Counted from the stretch's first letter, positions 7,330 to 16,267 are shown. The stretch is 33,045 nucleotides of DNA from Betaproteobacteria bacterium (GCA_022340285.1 JAJDOG010000094.1:1-33045); one strand, 5' to 3'. A program made the numbers and translations. Notes: a model not told the origin generated them from the sequence alone.

Positions 7330-8121
7330 ATGACGTTTCAAGGACAGATGGCGATGGTGACCGGTGCCGGCTCGGGCATCGGCCGGGCGACAGCCTGCTT
7401 ACTTGCCGCGCGCGGCGCGGCGGTGGCAGCGGTCGACATCGACGGCGCAACGGCGCGGGAGACCGCGCGGATGATCACGGCCGCCGGCGGACGCGGCGCG
7501 GGCTACGAAGCGGACGTGAGCAAGGCTGCGGAGATCGACGCGGCGATGGCCAGCGCGGTGCGCGATCTCGGGCCGTTGCGGATCATGGTCAACAACGCCG
7601 GAATTCTCGACGGCTACTTCGACGTGGACGAGCTGGAGGAAGCGACCTGGCGGCGCGTGCTCGACTTCGATCTGACCGGCGCCTTTCTCGGCTGCAAGCG
7701 GGCGTTGCGCGAGATGTTGCCCGCAGGGCAGGGGCGGATCGTCAACATGGCCTCGGTAGCGGGTCTCAACGGCACGGGCGGCGGCGCGGCATACATCGCC
7801 GCCAAGCATGGCGTCGTCGGGCTGACGCGGCAGATGGCCGTGGTCTACGCGGCGCGCGGTATCCGGGTGAACTGTGTGTGCCCTGGGGCGATACCGACAG
7901 GCCTGCGCGCGCACTCCCAGACACTGCTCGGGCCCGGGATTCCCGATATCAGCGCGCGGGGCGTCGCGGTGAGCGACGCGCAGGTGCGCGCGCTCGTCCC
8001 CGCGGGAGAGCGCGGCACCGTCGAGGACATCGCGGGGGCGGTGTGCTGGCTCGTCTCGGACGAGGCGCGCTACGTGAACGGCCACGCGCTCGTCGTCGAC
8101 GGCGGCTGGCGCGCCAAGTGA
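7330..8121 (+). CDS. short-chain dehydrogenase/reductase (classical SDR)
   Basis: A 263-residue classical SDR starting at the ATG at 7330, supported by GGAGGG at 7315-7320; a TTG at 7306 is less likely. The cofactor motif TGAGSGIG is at 11-18 with VDID after the second strand (an acidic residue favouring NAD+). The NNAG motif is at about 88-91, the catalytic Ser142 is in MASVAG, and Tyr155/Lys159 are in YIAAK. The C-terminus ends with the usual 'NGHALVVDGGWRAK'. It should oxidise a secondary alcohol or reduce a ketone. It precedes a flavin monooxygenase and a hydrolase on the same strand (75-base gap), consistent with a catabolic operon. FabG cannot be excluded from sequence alone, but the context argues against it. 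Confidence 0.93.
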   Translation: MTFQGQMAMVTGAGSGIGRATACLLAARGAAVAAVDIDGATARETARMITAAGGRGAGYEADVSKAAEIDAAMASAVRDLGPLRIMVNNAGILDGYFDVDELEEATWRRVLDFDLTGAFLGCKRALREMLPAGQGRIVNMASVAGLNGTGGGAAYIAAKHGVVGLTRQMAVVYAARGIRVNCVCPGAIPTGLRAHSQTLLGPGIPDISARGVAVSDAQVRALVPAGERGTVEDIAGAVCWLVSDEARYVNGHALVVDGGWRAK

Positions 8122-8197
8122 CCCGGCGCGCGGGCGCTTGGTGCGATGGATGCGGTAACCTACGCGCCTTCCCTGGAGACGTCCCAGCGCATTCCCC

Positions 8198-9421
8198 ATG
8201 AACCGACCCGCTACCCGAGTGACTCGGCACCCCTCGTTCGCTGACGTCACTCACGAAGAGGCCCTGGCGCGGGCGCGCGCGCGCGTCCCCGCATTGCGCG
8301 AGCGGGCCGACCGCGCGGAGGCGATGCGCGCGATGCCGGAGGAGACCGTGGCGGACCTGCGCGCCAGCGGCCTGCTGCGCTACCAGAGTCCCAAGCGGTG
8401 GGGCGGCATGGAGCTGCCCTTCTACACGATCATCGACATCGTCGCCGAGGTCGGCAAGGGTTGCGCCTCGACGTCGTGGAACCTGCACAACTTCGCGAAT
8501 CATGCGTGGATGCTCGCCATGTACGACGAGCGCGCGCAGGACGAGATCTGGGGCGAGGATCCCGACATGCCGATCGCGGGCGGCATCGCCTTTCCGCAGG
8601 GTCGCGGACGCAAGGTCGACGGCGGGTACATCATCAGCGGATACTGGAACTTCTGCAGCGGGATCGATCTCAGTCCGTGGAGCATGTTCGCGGCCACGAT
8701 CCGCGACGGCGATGACGGACCGCCCGTGGACTACCGGATGTGTCTCGTGCCGCGCGGCGAGTTCGAAGTCATCGACGACTGGCACGTGCTCGGCATGTGC
8801 GCGACGGGCAGCAAGTCGGTGCGCGCAAAGGACGTCTTCGTGCCCGAGCATCGCGCGCTGTCGATGCTCGCGATCCGCGGGGGCGCCGATTTTCCCGGGG
8901 CCAAGGTGAACCCGGGGCCGCTGTTCCGCGTGCCGCTCGTCGCGATGGCCGGGCATTTCGCGGGCGCCACCGCGCTCGGGAATGCGGAAGGTGCGCTCGA
9001 CCTCACCATCGACGCGATCAAGGGCCGCGAGACGAACTACACGGCGTCGCGCATGAGCGACTTTCAGGCAGTGCAGATCCGCGTGGCCGCCGCGGCGTCA
9101 CGGCTCGCCGCCGCGCGCCGCCTGTTGCGCGCCGACTGCGAGCAGGCGTGGGACGACGCCTGCGCAGGCCGGATTCCCGATCCGCTCGCCAAGCTCGCAT
9201 GCAAGCGCAACGCGGCCTATGCCGTGCAGCTCTGCACCGAGGCGGTCGACATTCTCCATGCGATGGCCGGCGCGAACGGTCTCTACGACCGTTATCCCAT
9301 CCAGCGGCACTTCCGCGACGGACACGCCGCGGCCGGCCACATCAGTTTCAGTTTCGACGCGCAGGGTTCCGCGTGGGGCGTCGCCGCGCTGAACGGCACC
9401 GTGACCAACCCCATGCTTTGA
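8198..9421 (+). CDS. acyl-CoA-dehydrogenase-fold flavin-dependent monooxygenase (group D-like)
   Basis: A 407-residue protein of the acyl-CoA dehydrogenase superfamily. The N-terminal helical part contains 'LRASGLLRYQSPKRWGGMEL', followed by 'GKGCASTSWNLHNFANHAW', and 'GYWNFCSGIDLSPWSMFAA' lies where the beta domain binds flavin. The C-terminal half is helical and ends with 'HFRDGHAAAGHISFSFDAQG'. This pattern is closest to two-component oxygenases such as HsaA, HpaB or DszC, which use reduced flavin supplied by a partner reductase to hydroxylate aromatic or heterocyclic substrates. No flavin reductase gene is in the window. The true dehydrogenase catalytic Glu is not evident, supporting an oxygenase. 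It is followed after 11 bases by an alpha/beta hydrolase. Confidence 0.85.
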   Translation: MNRPATRVTRHPSFADVTHEEALARARARVPALRERADRAEAMRAMPEETVADLRASGLLRYQSPKRWGGMELPFYTIIDIVAEVGKGCASTSWNLHNFANHAWMLAMYDERAQDEIWGEDPDMPIAGGIAFPQGRGRKVDGGYIISGYWNFCSGIDLSPWSMFAATIRDGDDGPPVDYRMCLVPRGEFEVIDDWHVLGMCATGSKSVRAKDVFVPEHRALSMLAIRGGADFPGAKVNPGPLFRVPLVAMAGHFAGATALGNAEGALDLTIDAIKGRETNYTASRMSDFQAVQIRVAAAASRLAAARRLLRADCEQAWDDACAGRIPDPLAKLACKRNAAYAVQLCTEAVDILHAMAGANGLYDRYPIQRHFRDGHAAAGHISFSFDAQGSAWGVAALNGTVTNPML

Positions 9422-9432
9422 GGGAGAACGAC

Positions 9433-10362
9433 GTGGCACGCAAGGACATCGAGTTTCAGAGCGGTGGGGAGACAATTCGCGGCTGGCTGTACATGCCAGA
9501 TGGCGCGAAAGGTCCGGTGCCCGTGGTGGTGATGGCGGGCGGCTGGTGCTACGTGCGCGAGCTGGTCATGCCGCACTACGCGGATCTGTTCGTCAAGGCA
9601 GGCCTCGCCGCACTGCTCTTCGACTATCGCCGCCTCGGCGTGAGCGACGGCGAGCCGCGCCAGCATCTCGATCCCAACGATCAGATCGAGGACTATCGCA
9701 ACGCGATCAGTTACGCGGAAACGCTGCCCGGGCTGGACGCCGCGCGCATCGGCGTGTGGGGGATCTCGTACAGCGGCGGTCACACGCTCATCCTCGCCGC
9801 GTCGGATCCGCGCGTGAAGTGCGCCGTCTCCACCATTCCGGTCGTGGATGGGTATCGCAACATGCGCCGGGTGCACGGCACGATGGGCTTTCGCAAGCTG
9901 ATGGCGGCGGTCACCGAGGATCGCCGGCGGCGATTCAAGAATCCGGGCGAGCGCGGCTTCATTCCGCACGCGGCGGCGGATCCCGACAAGACGCTTTCCG
10001 CCTGGCCGTTTCCCGAGACCTACGAGACGTTTCTCGAGCTGAAGCGAACGGAGGCGCCCCTGTACCAGAACTCGAGCACGATGGAATCGGTCGAGCTCCT
10101 GATGAACTACAGCGTCTACCCTTTCCTGCCGCGCATCCTCGACGTGCCGACGCTGGTGCTCGTTGCCGAGGGCGACGACCTCACGCTATGGGACCTGGAG
10201 ATCGACGCCTACAACCAGATTCCGACCAACAAGAAGAAGCTCTTCGTCATTCCGAAGACGACCCACATGACGCTCTACAGCGATCGCTCCAAGCTCGCGA
10301 TCGCCGGCGAGCAGGCCACTACGTGGCTGGGCCAGCATCTCCTCGAGCGCGGCGCGACGTAG
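9433..10362 (+). CDS. alpha/beta hydrolase (CocE/dienelactone-hydrolase-like)
   Basis: I chose the GTG at 9433 (MARKDIEFQSGGETIRGWLY), which has GAGGGAG about 8 bases upstream and starts 11 bases after the monooxygenase stop; the frame is open far upstream but there it shadows the previous gene. The product is 309 residues. The nucleophile elbow is GISYSGG (Ser112), the acid is probably in 'VAEGDDLT', and the base His is in 'PKTTHMTLY'. The family splits esters, lactones or C-C bonds in the cytosol. Position right after the oxygenase suggests it hydrolyses a lactone or ester, or a ring-cleavage product formed by the neighbouring enzymes. Confidence 0.9.
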   Translation: MARKDIEFQSGGETIRGWLYMPDGAKGPVPVVVMAGGWCYVRELVMPHYADLFVKAGLAALLFDYRRLGVSDGEPRQHLDPNDQIEDYRNAISYAETLPGLDAARIGVWGISYSGGHTLILAASDPRVKCAVSTIPVVDGYRNMRRVHGTMGFRKLMAAVTEDRRRRFKNPGERGFIPHAAADPDKTLSAWPFPETYETFLELKRTEAPLYQNSSTMESVELLMNYSVYPFLPRILDVPTLVLVAEGDDLTLWDLEIDAYNQIPTNKKKLFVIPKTTHMTLYSDRSKLAIAGEQATTWLGQHLLERGAT

Positions 10363-10386
10363 ATCAGAGGAGCCGGTTCTTAGCTT

Positions 10387-11310
10387 CTAGACCCAATCTT
10401 CCCGGACTTCCGTCGCCACCACCTGGTCATAAGCAACCGGGACGGAAAGCAGCCCGATGTCGCGCGCGAACCGGTTCATCGCGTCCACGGTCTGCTCCGA
10501 GATCGTCGCGTCGTAGAACGGCGCATCGCGGCGCACGAGCTCGGCGATCAGACCGGCTTCGTCGGGCGGAAACAACTTCGTGCCCACAGCGGTAGCGAGC
10601 TCCGGATCTCCCTTCAGCGCGCGCTGTGCGGCGACGATGGCTCGGACCGCCGCGGCTGCCACGTCCCGTTGCTCGTCGACGAGCTTCTTCGCCGCCACCA
10701 GCGCCGGAAACGTATAGCCGCGCGCAGCAGGCGGTCCGTCGCGGCGCGCATCGACGACCACCGTGCCGATCCCGCGCCGCACAGCCACCTCGGCACCCAT
10801 TCCGTTCGCCCAGAAGCCGTCGATCTTGCCCTGCGCAAGCGCCTCGGCGGCCATCAGGCCGAACGAAACTTTGTTCCCCACCGCAAGGCCGGGCACCGGT
10901 CCGATCTCGAGGTCGCGCGCCGGATCGATTCCGGCTGCGTCGAGCATGCGCCGCAGGCCGTCCACGGGACCGGGCGCCGCGCCGATCCGCATGCCCCTCA
11001 CCGCGTTCAGATCGCCGCGCTGCGCGCCGGCGTCCTTGCGCACGACCAGGAACCAGTACATGTGCTGCGCGAGCGCACAGAGCAAACGGCACCCGGCCCA
11101 GTCCTTGAATGCATAGAGGGGGGCGTGCGACGCACCCCCGACGAGATCGAGCTCGCCGTCGCGCAATGCCGCGTAGGTCTTGGTCACCGGGTACAGGAGC
11201 TCGAGCTTCGCGTTCAGCCCCTCCTGCTTGAAGAACCCCAGCTCGACGGCAGCAATTGCCGGGAAATAGGAAGGCGACACGAGATCGGGGATCGCGACGC
11301 GCAGCGCCAT
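10387..11310 (-). CDS. NMT1/SsuA-like binding-protein-fold protein without signal peptide
   Basis: I chose the ATG at 11310 (MALRVAIPDLVSPSYFPAIA), giving 307 residues; the longer frame to 11466 adds 52 residues with no signal-peptide character. The pattern 'AIAAVELGFFKQEGLNAKLE', then 'AALRDGELDLVGGASHAPLY' and later 'PDEAGLIAELV', matches type 2 periplasmic-binding proteins of aliphatic sulfonate/nitrate/thiamine-precursor uptake. As with the gene at 5873, the fold starts at residue 3, so export is not predicted, and no permease or ATPase is adjacent. It converges on the hydrolase gene (24-base gap) and diverges from the FAD monooxygenase gene. It may be a cytosolic enzyme or sensor; an unrecognised upstream start with a signal cannot be fully excluded. 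Confidence 0.82.
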   Translation of the reverse strand: MALRVAIPDLVSPSYFPAIAAVELGFFKQEGLNAKLELLYPVTKTYAALRDGELDLVGGASHAPLYAFKDWAGCRLLCALAQHMYWFLVVRKDAGAQRGDLNAVRGMRIGAAPGPVDGLRRMLDAAGIDPARDLEIGPVPGLAVGNKVSFGLMAAEALAQGKIDGFWANGMGAEVAVRRGIGTVVVDARRDGPPAARGYTFPALVAAKKLVDEQRDVAAAAVRAIVAAQRALKGDPELATAVGTKLFPPDEAGLIAELVRRDAPFYDATISEQTVDAMNRFARDIGLLSVPVAYDQVVATEVREDWV

Positions 11311-11459
11311 GGGAGTTGTCAGTGCGTGAAAGAAGGGAATGGTCGAGGAGTTTGGAGGGGGAGACAACGCGGCGCGCGCCGCATTGACAGGAATCCCGGG
11401 CAACAGTACGGTCGCGTGGCTCTGCCTGTCAACCGCCGGCTCGCGATCCGAGCCCATCC

Positions 11460-12668
11460 ATGTCACGAGACTCCTCCATCCTGGTGATCGGCGCGGGACC
11501 GGTCGGAAGCGTTGCCGCCCTCGCGTGCGCGCAACGCGGCCATCCGGTGTGTCTCGTGGAAGCCGATCACCGGATCAATGACAGCCCGCGTGCCTCGACC
11601 ACGCAGCCGCCCACGCTCGAGATCATCGCCGGTCTGGGACTCATCGACGAATACATCGCCCAGGGTCTGGTGGCGCGAGTGTTTCAGTTCTGGGACCGAC
11701 CGACCAAGTCGTTGGTTGCAGAGTTCGACTTCGAGCGGCTGCGCGGCGAGACGCCGTTCCCCTATGTCGTACAGACCGAGCAGCACAAGCTTGCCAACAT
11801 GAGCATCGCGCGGCTGCGCGCGCTGCCGAACGCGCAAGTGCACCTTGGCATGCGCGTGACCGACCTCGAGCAGACCGCCGACCGAGTCGTGGTGCGCGCC
11901 GTGGACGCCGACGGCGCACACGAGTTCGTCGCAGACTACGTGATCGCCTGCGACGGCGGTCGCAGCACCGTGCGCAAGGCGCTCGACATCGAGTTCGAGG
12001 GGTTCACCTGGCCGGAGCGATTCCTCGTGATCACGACGCGGTTCGATTTCCAGACCGCGATCGGCTGCTCACTTCGCAACTACATGGCGGGCCCCGAGGA
12101 GTGGACCAACCTCTTCAAGGTCGCGGGCGACGATCTGAAAGGGCGCTGGCGCGCGGTCTACAACACGCGACCGGACGAGAGCGACGCGGAGGCCGTGTCG
12201 GATACGGCGGTGCGCGCGCGGCTGGCGCGCTGCTACGCCGAGGGCGCAGACTGGGAACACCTCAATCTCTACAACGTGCACCAGCGCGTGGCGAAGCAGT
12301 TTCGCAAAGGACGCGTGTTTCTCGCCGGCGATGCGGCGCACGTCAACAATCCCATCGGCGGGCTTGGGCTCAATTCCGGCATCCACGAGGTATGGGATCT
12401 TGCGGACCTGCTCGACCGCGTGATTCGAGGGGAGGCGGACGCGGGCCTCCTCGACGCTTACGAGCGCCGTCGCCGTCCGCTCAACATCGAGTATGTGCAG
12501 GAACAGACGGTCGCCAACAAGCGCCGGCTCGAGGAAGCCGACCCCGCGCGCCGCGAGGCGCGCTTTCACGAGCTGCGCACCGCTGCCGACGACCCCGCGC
12601 GCCACCGCGCGTTTCTGCTACGCGCCTCGCTGATCGAAAGCGCGCGCCGGGCCGAGACGCTTGCCTGA
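11460..12668 (+). CDS. class A FAD-dependent monooxygenase (UbiH/PheA/TfdB-like)
   Basis: A 402-residue flavoprotein hydroxylase. The dinucleotide fold has GAGPVG (11-16), the DG motif reads CDGGRSTVRK, and the GD motif is FLAGDAAHVNNPIGGLGLNS, which binds the FAD ribityl and phosphate. Such enzymes use NAD(P)H and O2 to hydroxylate aromatic rings. The chain stops soon after the FAD domain and lacks the thioredoxin-like C-terminal domain of phenol 2-monooxygenase, like 4-hydroxybenzoate hydroxylase or UbiH. 'PRASTTQPPTLEIIAGLGL' is the typical substrate-side segment. It is divergent from the binding-protein-fold gene (149-base spacer) and upstream of a DMT transporter, which might export or import a related compound. 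Confidence 0.92.
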   Translation: MSRDSSILVIGAGPVGSVAALACAQRGHPVCLVEADHRINDSPRASTTQPPTLEIIAGLGLIDEYIAQGLVARVFQFWDRPTKSLVAEFDFERLRGETPFPYVVQTEQHKLANMSIARLRALPNAQVHLGMRVTDLEQTADRVVVRAVDADGAHEFVADYVIACDGGRSTVRKALDIEFEGFTWPERFLVITTRFDFQTAIGCSLRNYMAGPEEWTNLFKVAGDDLKGRWRAVYNTRPDESDAEAVSDTAVRARLARCYAEGADWEHLNLYNVHQRVAKQFRKGRVFLAGDAAHVNNPIGGLGLNSGIHEVWDLADLLDRVIRGEADAGLLDAYERRRRPLNIEYVQEQTVANKRRLEEADPARREARFHELRTAADDPARHRAFLLRASLIESARRAETLA

Positions 12669-12737
12669 GACCAATGCATTGAGCCGCTCATCGAGACGAG
12701 GTGTCCGCTGAGCTGGTCGATTCCGGCGCGCGCCGTC

Positions 12738-13589
12738 GTGCTCGCCCTCGCCATTCACACGCTGTGGGGCGGGAACCCCGTTGCGGTGAAGATCGGGCTC
12801 GAGGTCTTTCCGCCGCTCTGGAGCGGATTCCTGCGCTTCGCGCTGGGCAGCGCGTGCGTGATCGCCTGGGCGCGCTTCATGGGCGTTCCGCTCATGCCCA
12901 CGCGCGAGGAATGGCCGGTGCACCTCGGCCTCACGCTGATCTTCACGGCCCAGATCGCATTGATGAACTTCGGCTTCGGGGCGACCACTGCCGCGAACAG
13001 CGCCGTGCTGATCGCCACCAATCCAATCTTTGGCGTGCTGTTCGCGCATTGGTTGGTGCCCGGCGACCGCCTCTCGCCGGGCCGTGTGCTCGGCGTGCTC
13101 GTCGCCTTTTCCGGATCCGTGCTCGTGCTCACGCGCGGGGCGGTGGGCACCGGGAGCCTGGCCGCGACGCACTACGGAGACTGGCTGGTATTTGGGAGCG
13201 CGTGCGTGCTAGGGATGCGCCTTGCGCTGTGCGGCCGGCTGCTCAGCACTGTCAACGAGATCCGCCTCACGCTGTGGCAGATGCTTCTGTCGCTGCCGAT
13301 CTTCGCCGCGGGCGGGTTCGCGTTCGAGACCGTACGCTGGGAGAACCTCGATTGGGCGCCCGTCGCGGGGATCCTCTACCAGGGGATCGTCATCGCCGGT
13401 CTCGGATTCTCGGTGCAGTACTACCTCCTCAGCCGCTACAAGCCGAGCGTGATGATCAGCTTTAACTTCGTCGCGCCGGTGGCGGGGGTGCTGCTAGGGG
13501 TGTGGCTCCTCGACGAACGTCTCACCGCGGCGTTGCTCGGCGGCATGGCGCTTGTCGCGCTGGGGATCACGCTCCTCGCGCGAAAGTGA
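12738..13589 (+). CDS. DMT-superfamily transporter, EamA family
   Basis: A 283-residue integral membrane protein with about ten hydrophobic helices in two EamA repeats. The first repeat contains 'HTLWGGNPVAVKIGLEVFPP', and 'SAVLIATNPIFGVLFAHWLV' and the second-repeat 'VMISFNFVAPVAGVLLGVWL' are the typical helix-4 and helix-9 segments of the family. These proteins move metabolites across the inner membrane, usually outward. I used the GTG at 12738. The frame is open back to 12669, and a CTG at 12708, shortly after a GACGAGG, could be the real start (SWSIPARA...). It lies 69 bases after the monooxygenase, so it may be in the same transcript. Its end is 14 bases from the convergent ettA end. Confidence 0.9.
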   Translation: MLALAIHTLWGGNPVAVKIGLEVFPPLWSGFLRFALGSACVIAWARFMGVPLMPTREEWPVHLGLTLIFTAQIALMNFGFGATTAANSAVLIATNPIFGVLFAHWLVPGDRLSPGRVLGVLVAFSGSVLVLTRGAVGTGSLAATHYGDWLVFGSACVLGMRLALCGRLLSTVNEIRLTLWQMLLSLPIFAAGGFAFETVRWENLDWAPVAGILYQGIVIAGLGFSVQYYLLSRYKPSVMISFNFVAPVAGVLLGVWLLDERLTAALLGGMALVALGITLLARK

Positions 13590-13603
13590 ACGCTTCGGTC
13601 GGT

Positions 13604-15268
13604 TCACGCCTTGAGCGGTTTGTAGCGGATGCGGTGCGGACGCGCTGCTTCCTCGCCGAGGCGCTTCCGCTTGTCCGCCTCGTATTCCTGGTAGTTGCCA
13701 TCGAAGAAGACGACCTCGCTGTCGCCCTCGAAGGAGAGGATGTGGGTGGCGATGCGATCGAGGAACCAGCGGTCGTGGCTGATGACCAGCACCGAGCCGG
13801 CGAACTCGAGCAACGCCTCCTCGAGCGCGCGGAGCGTCTCCACGTCGAGGTCGTTCGACGGCTCGTCGAGGAGCAGCACGTTGGCGCCCGCGAGGAGCGT
13901 CTTCGCGAGATGCAGCCGGCCGCGCTCGCCACCGGAGAGCTGGCCGACGAGCTTCTGTTGATCGGCGCCTTTCAGATTGAAGCGCCCGAGGTAGGCGCGC
14001 GAGGGCATCTCGAACTTGCCGACATTGATGACATCCGCGCCGCCCGAGACCTCCTCCCAGACGGTCTTCGAGTTGTCGAGCGCTTCGCGCGACTGGTCCA
14101 CCTGCGCGAGTTTCGCGGTCGGGCCGATGACGATCTTGCCCGAGTCGGGCTTTTCCTTGCCGGTGATCATCCGGAAGAGCGTGGACTTGCCCGCGCCGTT
14201 CGGGCCGATGATGCCGACGATCGCGCCGGCAGGGACCTTGAACGAGAGCTTGTCGATCAGCAGGCGGTCGCCGAAACCCTTGCTCACCTCGTCGAAGTCG
14301 ATCACCTCGTTGCCGAGGCGCTCGGCAACCGGAATGAAGATTTCCTGGGTCTCGTTTCGCTTCTGGTGCTCGTAGGAGGAGAGCTCCTCGAAGCGGGCGA
14401 GGCGCGCCTTGCTCTTGGCCTGGCGCCCTTTCGCATTCTGGCGCACCCACTCGAGCTCGGCCTTCATCGCCTTAACGCGCGCAGCCTCCTGCTTCGCTTC
14501 GGTCGCGAGCCGCTGCTCCTTCTGTTCGAGCCACGAGGAATAGTTGCCCTTCCACGGAATGCCGTAGCCGCGGTCGAGCTCGAGGATCCATTCCGCGGCG
14601 TTGTCGAGGAAGTAGCGGTCATGGGTGATGGCGACGACCGTGCCGGGAAACTTCTGCAGAAAGACCTCGAGCCACTCGACGCTTTCCGCGTCGAGGTGGT
14701 TTGTCGGCTCGTCGAGGAGCAGCATGTCGGGCTTCGAGAGCAGCAGCCGGCAGAGCGCCACGCGCCGCTTCTCGCCGCCGGAGAGCGGCCCGATCTTCGC
14801 ATCCCATGGCGGCAGGCGCAGGGCGTCCGCGGCAATGTCGAGCTGGACATCCGAATCGGCGCCGTCGGCGGCGATCACTGCCTCGAGTTTTGCCTGCTCG
14901 TCGGCGAGCTTCTCGAAATCTGCATCCGGCTCGGCATAGGCGGCGTAAACCTCGTCGAGGCGGCGCTTTGCGGCGAGTATGTCGCCGAGCCCCTCCTCGA
15001 CGGTCTCACGGACGGTCTTCGCCGGGTCGAGCTGCGGCTCCTGCGGCAGGAAGCCGACGCGCATGTCGGGCATCGGGATCGCCTCGCCCTCGAAGTTCTG
15101 ATCCTCGCCGGCCATGATCCTGAGCAGGCTCGATTTGCCGGAGCCGTTCAGCCCGATCACGCCGATCTTGGCGCCGGGGAAGAAGGAGAGCGAGATGTTC
15201 TTGAGAATGACGCGCTTGGGCGGCACGACCTTGCCGACCCGGCGCATGGTGTAGACGTACTGTGCCAT
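13604..15268 (-). CDS. ettA: energy-dependent translational throttle protein EttA (ABC-F)
   Basis: A 554-residue ABC-F ATPase with two nucleotide-binding domains and no membrane segments. Walker A motifs are GLNGSGKS (39-46) and GPNGAGKS in the second half; signature motifs are LSGGEKRR and LSGGERGR; Walker B motifs are LLLDEPTNHLD and LLLDEPSNDLD. The linker between domains has the long charged helical segment 'QEAARVKAMKAELEWVRQNA' typical of the P-site tRNA-interaction motif. The start MAQYVYTMRRVGKVVPP and the end (PHRIRYKPLKA) match EttA over its full length. EttA binds the ribosomal E site and gates the first translocation step according to ATP/ADP. It is a conserved single gene, not part of a transporter. 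Confidence 0.97.
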   Translation of the reverse strand: MAQYVYTMRRVGKVVPPKRVILKNISLSFFPGAKIGVIGLNGSGKSSLLRIMAGEDQNFEGEAIPMPDMRVGFLPQEPQLDPAKTVRETVEEGLGDILAAKRRLDEVYAAYAEPDADFEKLADEQAKLEAVIAADGADSDVQLDIAADALRLPPWDAKIGPLSGGEKRRVALCRLLLSKPDMLLLDEPTNHLDAESVEWLEVFLQKFPGTVVAITHDRYFLDNAAEWILELDRGYGIPWKGNYSSWLEQKEQRLATEAKQEAARVKAMKAELEWVRQNAKGRQAKSKARLARFEELSSYEHQKRNETQEIFIPVAERLGNEVIDFDEVSKGFGDRLLIDKLSFKVPAGAIVGIIGPNGAGKSTLFRMITGKEKPDSGKIVIGPTAKLAQVDQSREALDNSKTVWEEVSGGADVINVGKFEMPSRAYLGRFNLKGADQQKLVGQLSGGERGRLHLAKTLLAGANVLLLDEPSNDLDVETLRALEEALLEFAGSVLVISHDRWFLDRIATHILSFEGDSEVVFFDGNYQEYEADKRKRLGEEAARPHRIRYKPLKA

Positions 15269-15413
15269 CGGGGGATGAAGACTTCCTGAACAAGCCTGGG
15301 AATGATGCAGGCGTCATTATCCCCGCTCTGGCGCGACCCCGAGCGGAACAGCCGAAGAACCTGGGTCGAGGCGCGTCGTCGCACGCACCCCGACCGGTAA
15401 TCGGCGCGGTGCT

Positions 15414-16019
15414 TCAGGCCGCTTTCTTCTGCAGCTGGCTGGCCGCGTATTCCCAGTTGACGAGGTGATCGACGAACGCCTTCACGAAGTCGGCACGCCG
15501 ATTCTGGTAATCGAGGTAGTAGGCATGCTCCCATACGTCGCAGGTGAGGAGCGGAATCTTCCCGCGCACCAGCGGATTGTCGGCGTTCGACGTGGCTATC
15601 ACCTCCAGCTTGTCGCCGCTTTGCACGAGCCACGCCCAGCCGCTGCCGAACTGGCTGGTCGCGGCATCGAGAAAGGCGGTGCGGAACTTGTCGTACCCGC
15701 CGAAGTTCCCTTTCAACCGTTCGGCCAGCGCACCACTTGGCGCACCGCCGCCTTTCGGCTTCATGCATTTCCAGAAGAACGCGTGATTCCACGCCTGGGC
15801 CGCGTTGTTGAAAAGGGCCTGTCCCGAGGGGCTGTCGGCGGATCTGCGCATCACGTCCTCGAGCGACATCCGCGCGGGAGGGCTGCCCTCGACCAGCTGG
15901 TTCAGCTTGGAGACGTAGGTTCTGTGGTGCTTGTCGTAGTGAAATTCCATCGTTCGCGCCGAGATGTGCGGTTCGAGCGCATCGAGCGCGAAATCGAGAG
16001 GAGGAAGCTCAAAGCTCAT
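15414..16019 (-). CDS. sodB: superoxide dismutase, Fe type
   Basis: The ATG at 16019 gives [20 protein letters not shown], the standard SodB N-terminus, with AAGGAG (16025-16030) five bases upstream; 201 residues in all. Metal ligands are His27 (EFHYDKHH), His79 ([13 protein letters not shown]), Asp161 and His165 ([11 protein letters not shown]). The NNAAQ and 'FGSGWAWLV' patterns favour the iron enzyme over the manganese one. It converts superoxide to O2 and H2O2 in the cytosol. A hairpin with a T-run lies 25 bases before the start codon, inside what must be its leader. The next gene downstream on this strand is ettA, 145 bases away. Confidence 0.97.
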   Translation of the reverse strand: MSFELPPLDFALDALEPHISARTMEFHYDKHHRTYVSKLNQLVEGSPPARMSLEDVMRRSADSPSGQALFNNAAQAWNHAFFWKCMKPKGGGAPSGALAERLKGNFGGYDKFRTAFLDAATSQFGSGWAWLVQSGDKLEVIATSNADNPLVRGKIPLLTCDVWEHAYYLDYQNRRADFVKAFVDHLVNWEYAASQLQKKAA

Positions 16020-16044
16020 CGTGTCTCCTTTCCTGAACGAATTG

Positions 16045-16070
16045 AAAAAAGACGCGGCGCCGCGCGTCTT
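16045..16070 (-). terminator. intrinsic terminator-like hairpin in the sodB leader (possible attenuator)
   Basis: On the minus strand AAGACGCG pairs perfectly with CGCGTCTT (8 bp, 16049-16070), closing a six-base GC-rich loop and followed by six Ts (16050-16045). The sodB ribosome site starts only 14 bases further on, too close for a promoter in between. Either it ends transcripts from the upstream coiled-coil gene, or sodB mRNA must read through it, making it an attenuator. Confidence 0.75.
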
Positions 16071-16267
16071 GTGGCGGCACAACGGTTCTCATCCGAGCTT
16101 GATGTTTGTCGGCGCGGCGTGTCGCGCGCACAGGAACCACAGCGCCGAGCGCGCCGTTCTTACACAGCAGCTTCGCACGGACTAAACATTCGATGGCTTC
16201 CGCGCGTGAAAGTTCATGACTGATTGTGTCACGCGAAACAACGAGTTGCAGGCCGCGCGCCGCACCC

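Noticed and set aside
7330-8121. The SDR gene as the missing ketoreductase of the pigment cluster
   Set aside because: It is 11 kb away, on the opposite strand and grouped with oxygenase and hydrolase genes; sequence alone gives no support for an ACP-linked substrate.
5873-15268. A complete ABC importer formed by the binding-protein-like genes and the ABC ATPase
   Set aside because: The ATPase at 13604 is the soluble ABC-F protein EttA with two fused ATPase domains; no permease gene is present and the binding-protein-like genes lack signal peptides.
13502-15289. Plus-strand open frame of 595 codons
   Set aside because: Antisense to ettA, which is unmistakable; the translation is repetitive, rich in Leu, Glu, Val and Arg, and has no domain.
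15298-15323. Inverted repeat between sodB and ettA (GGGA-ATGA paired with TCAT-TA-TCCC)
   Set aside because: The stem is short with a two-base bulge and lacks a T-run on either strand; not enough to call a terminator or leader element.
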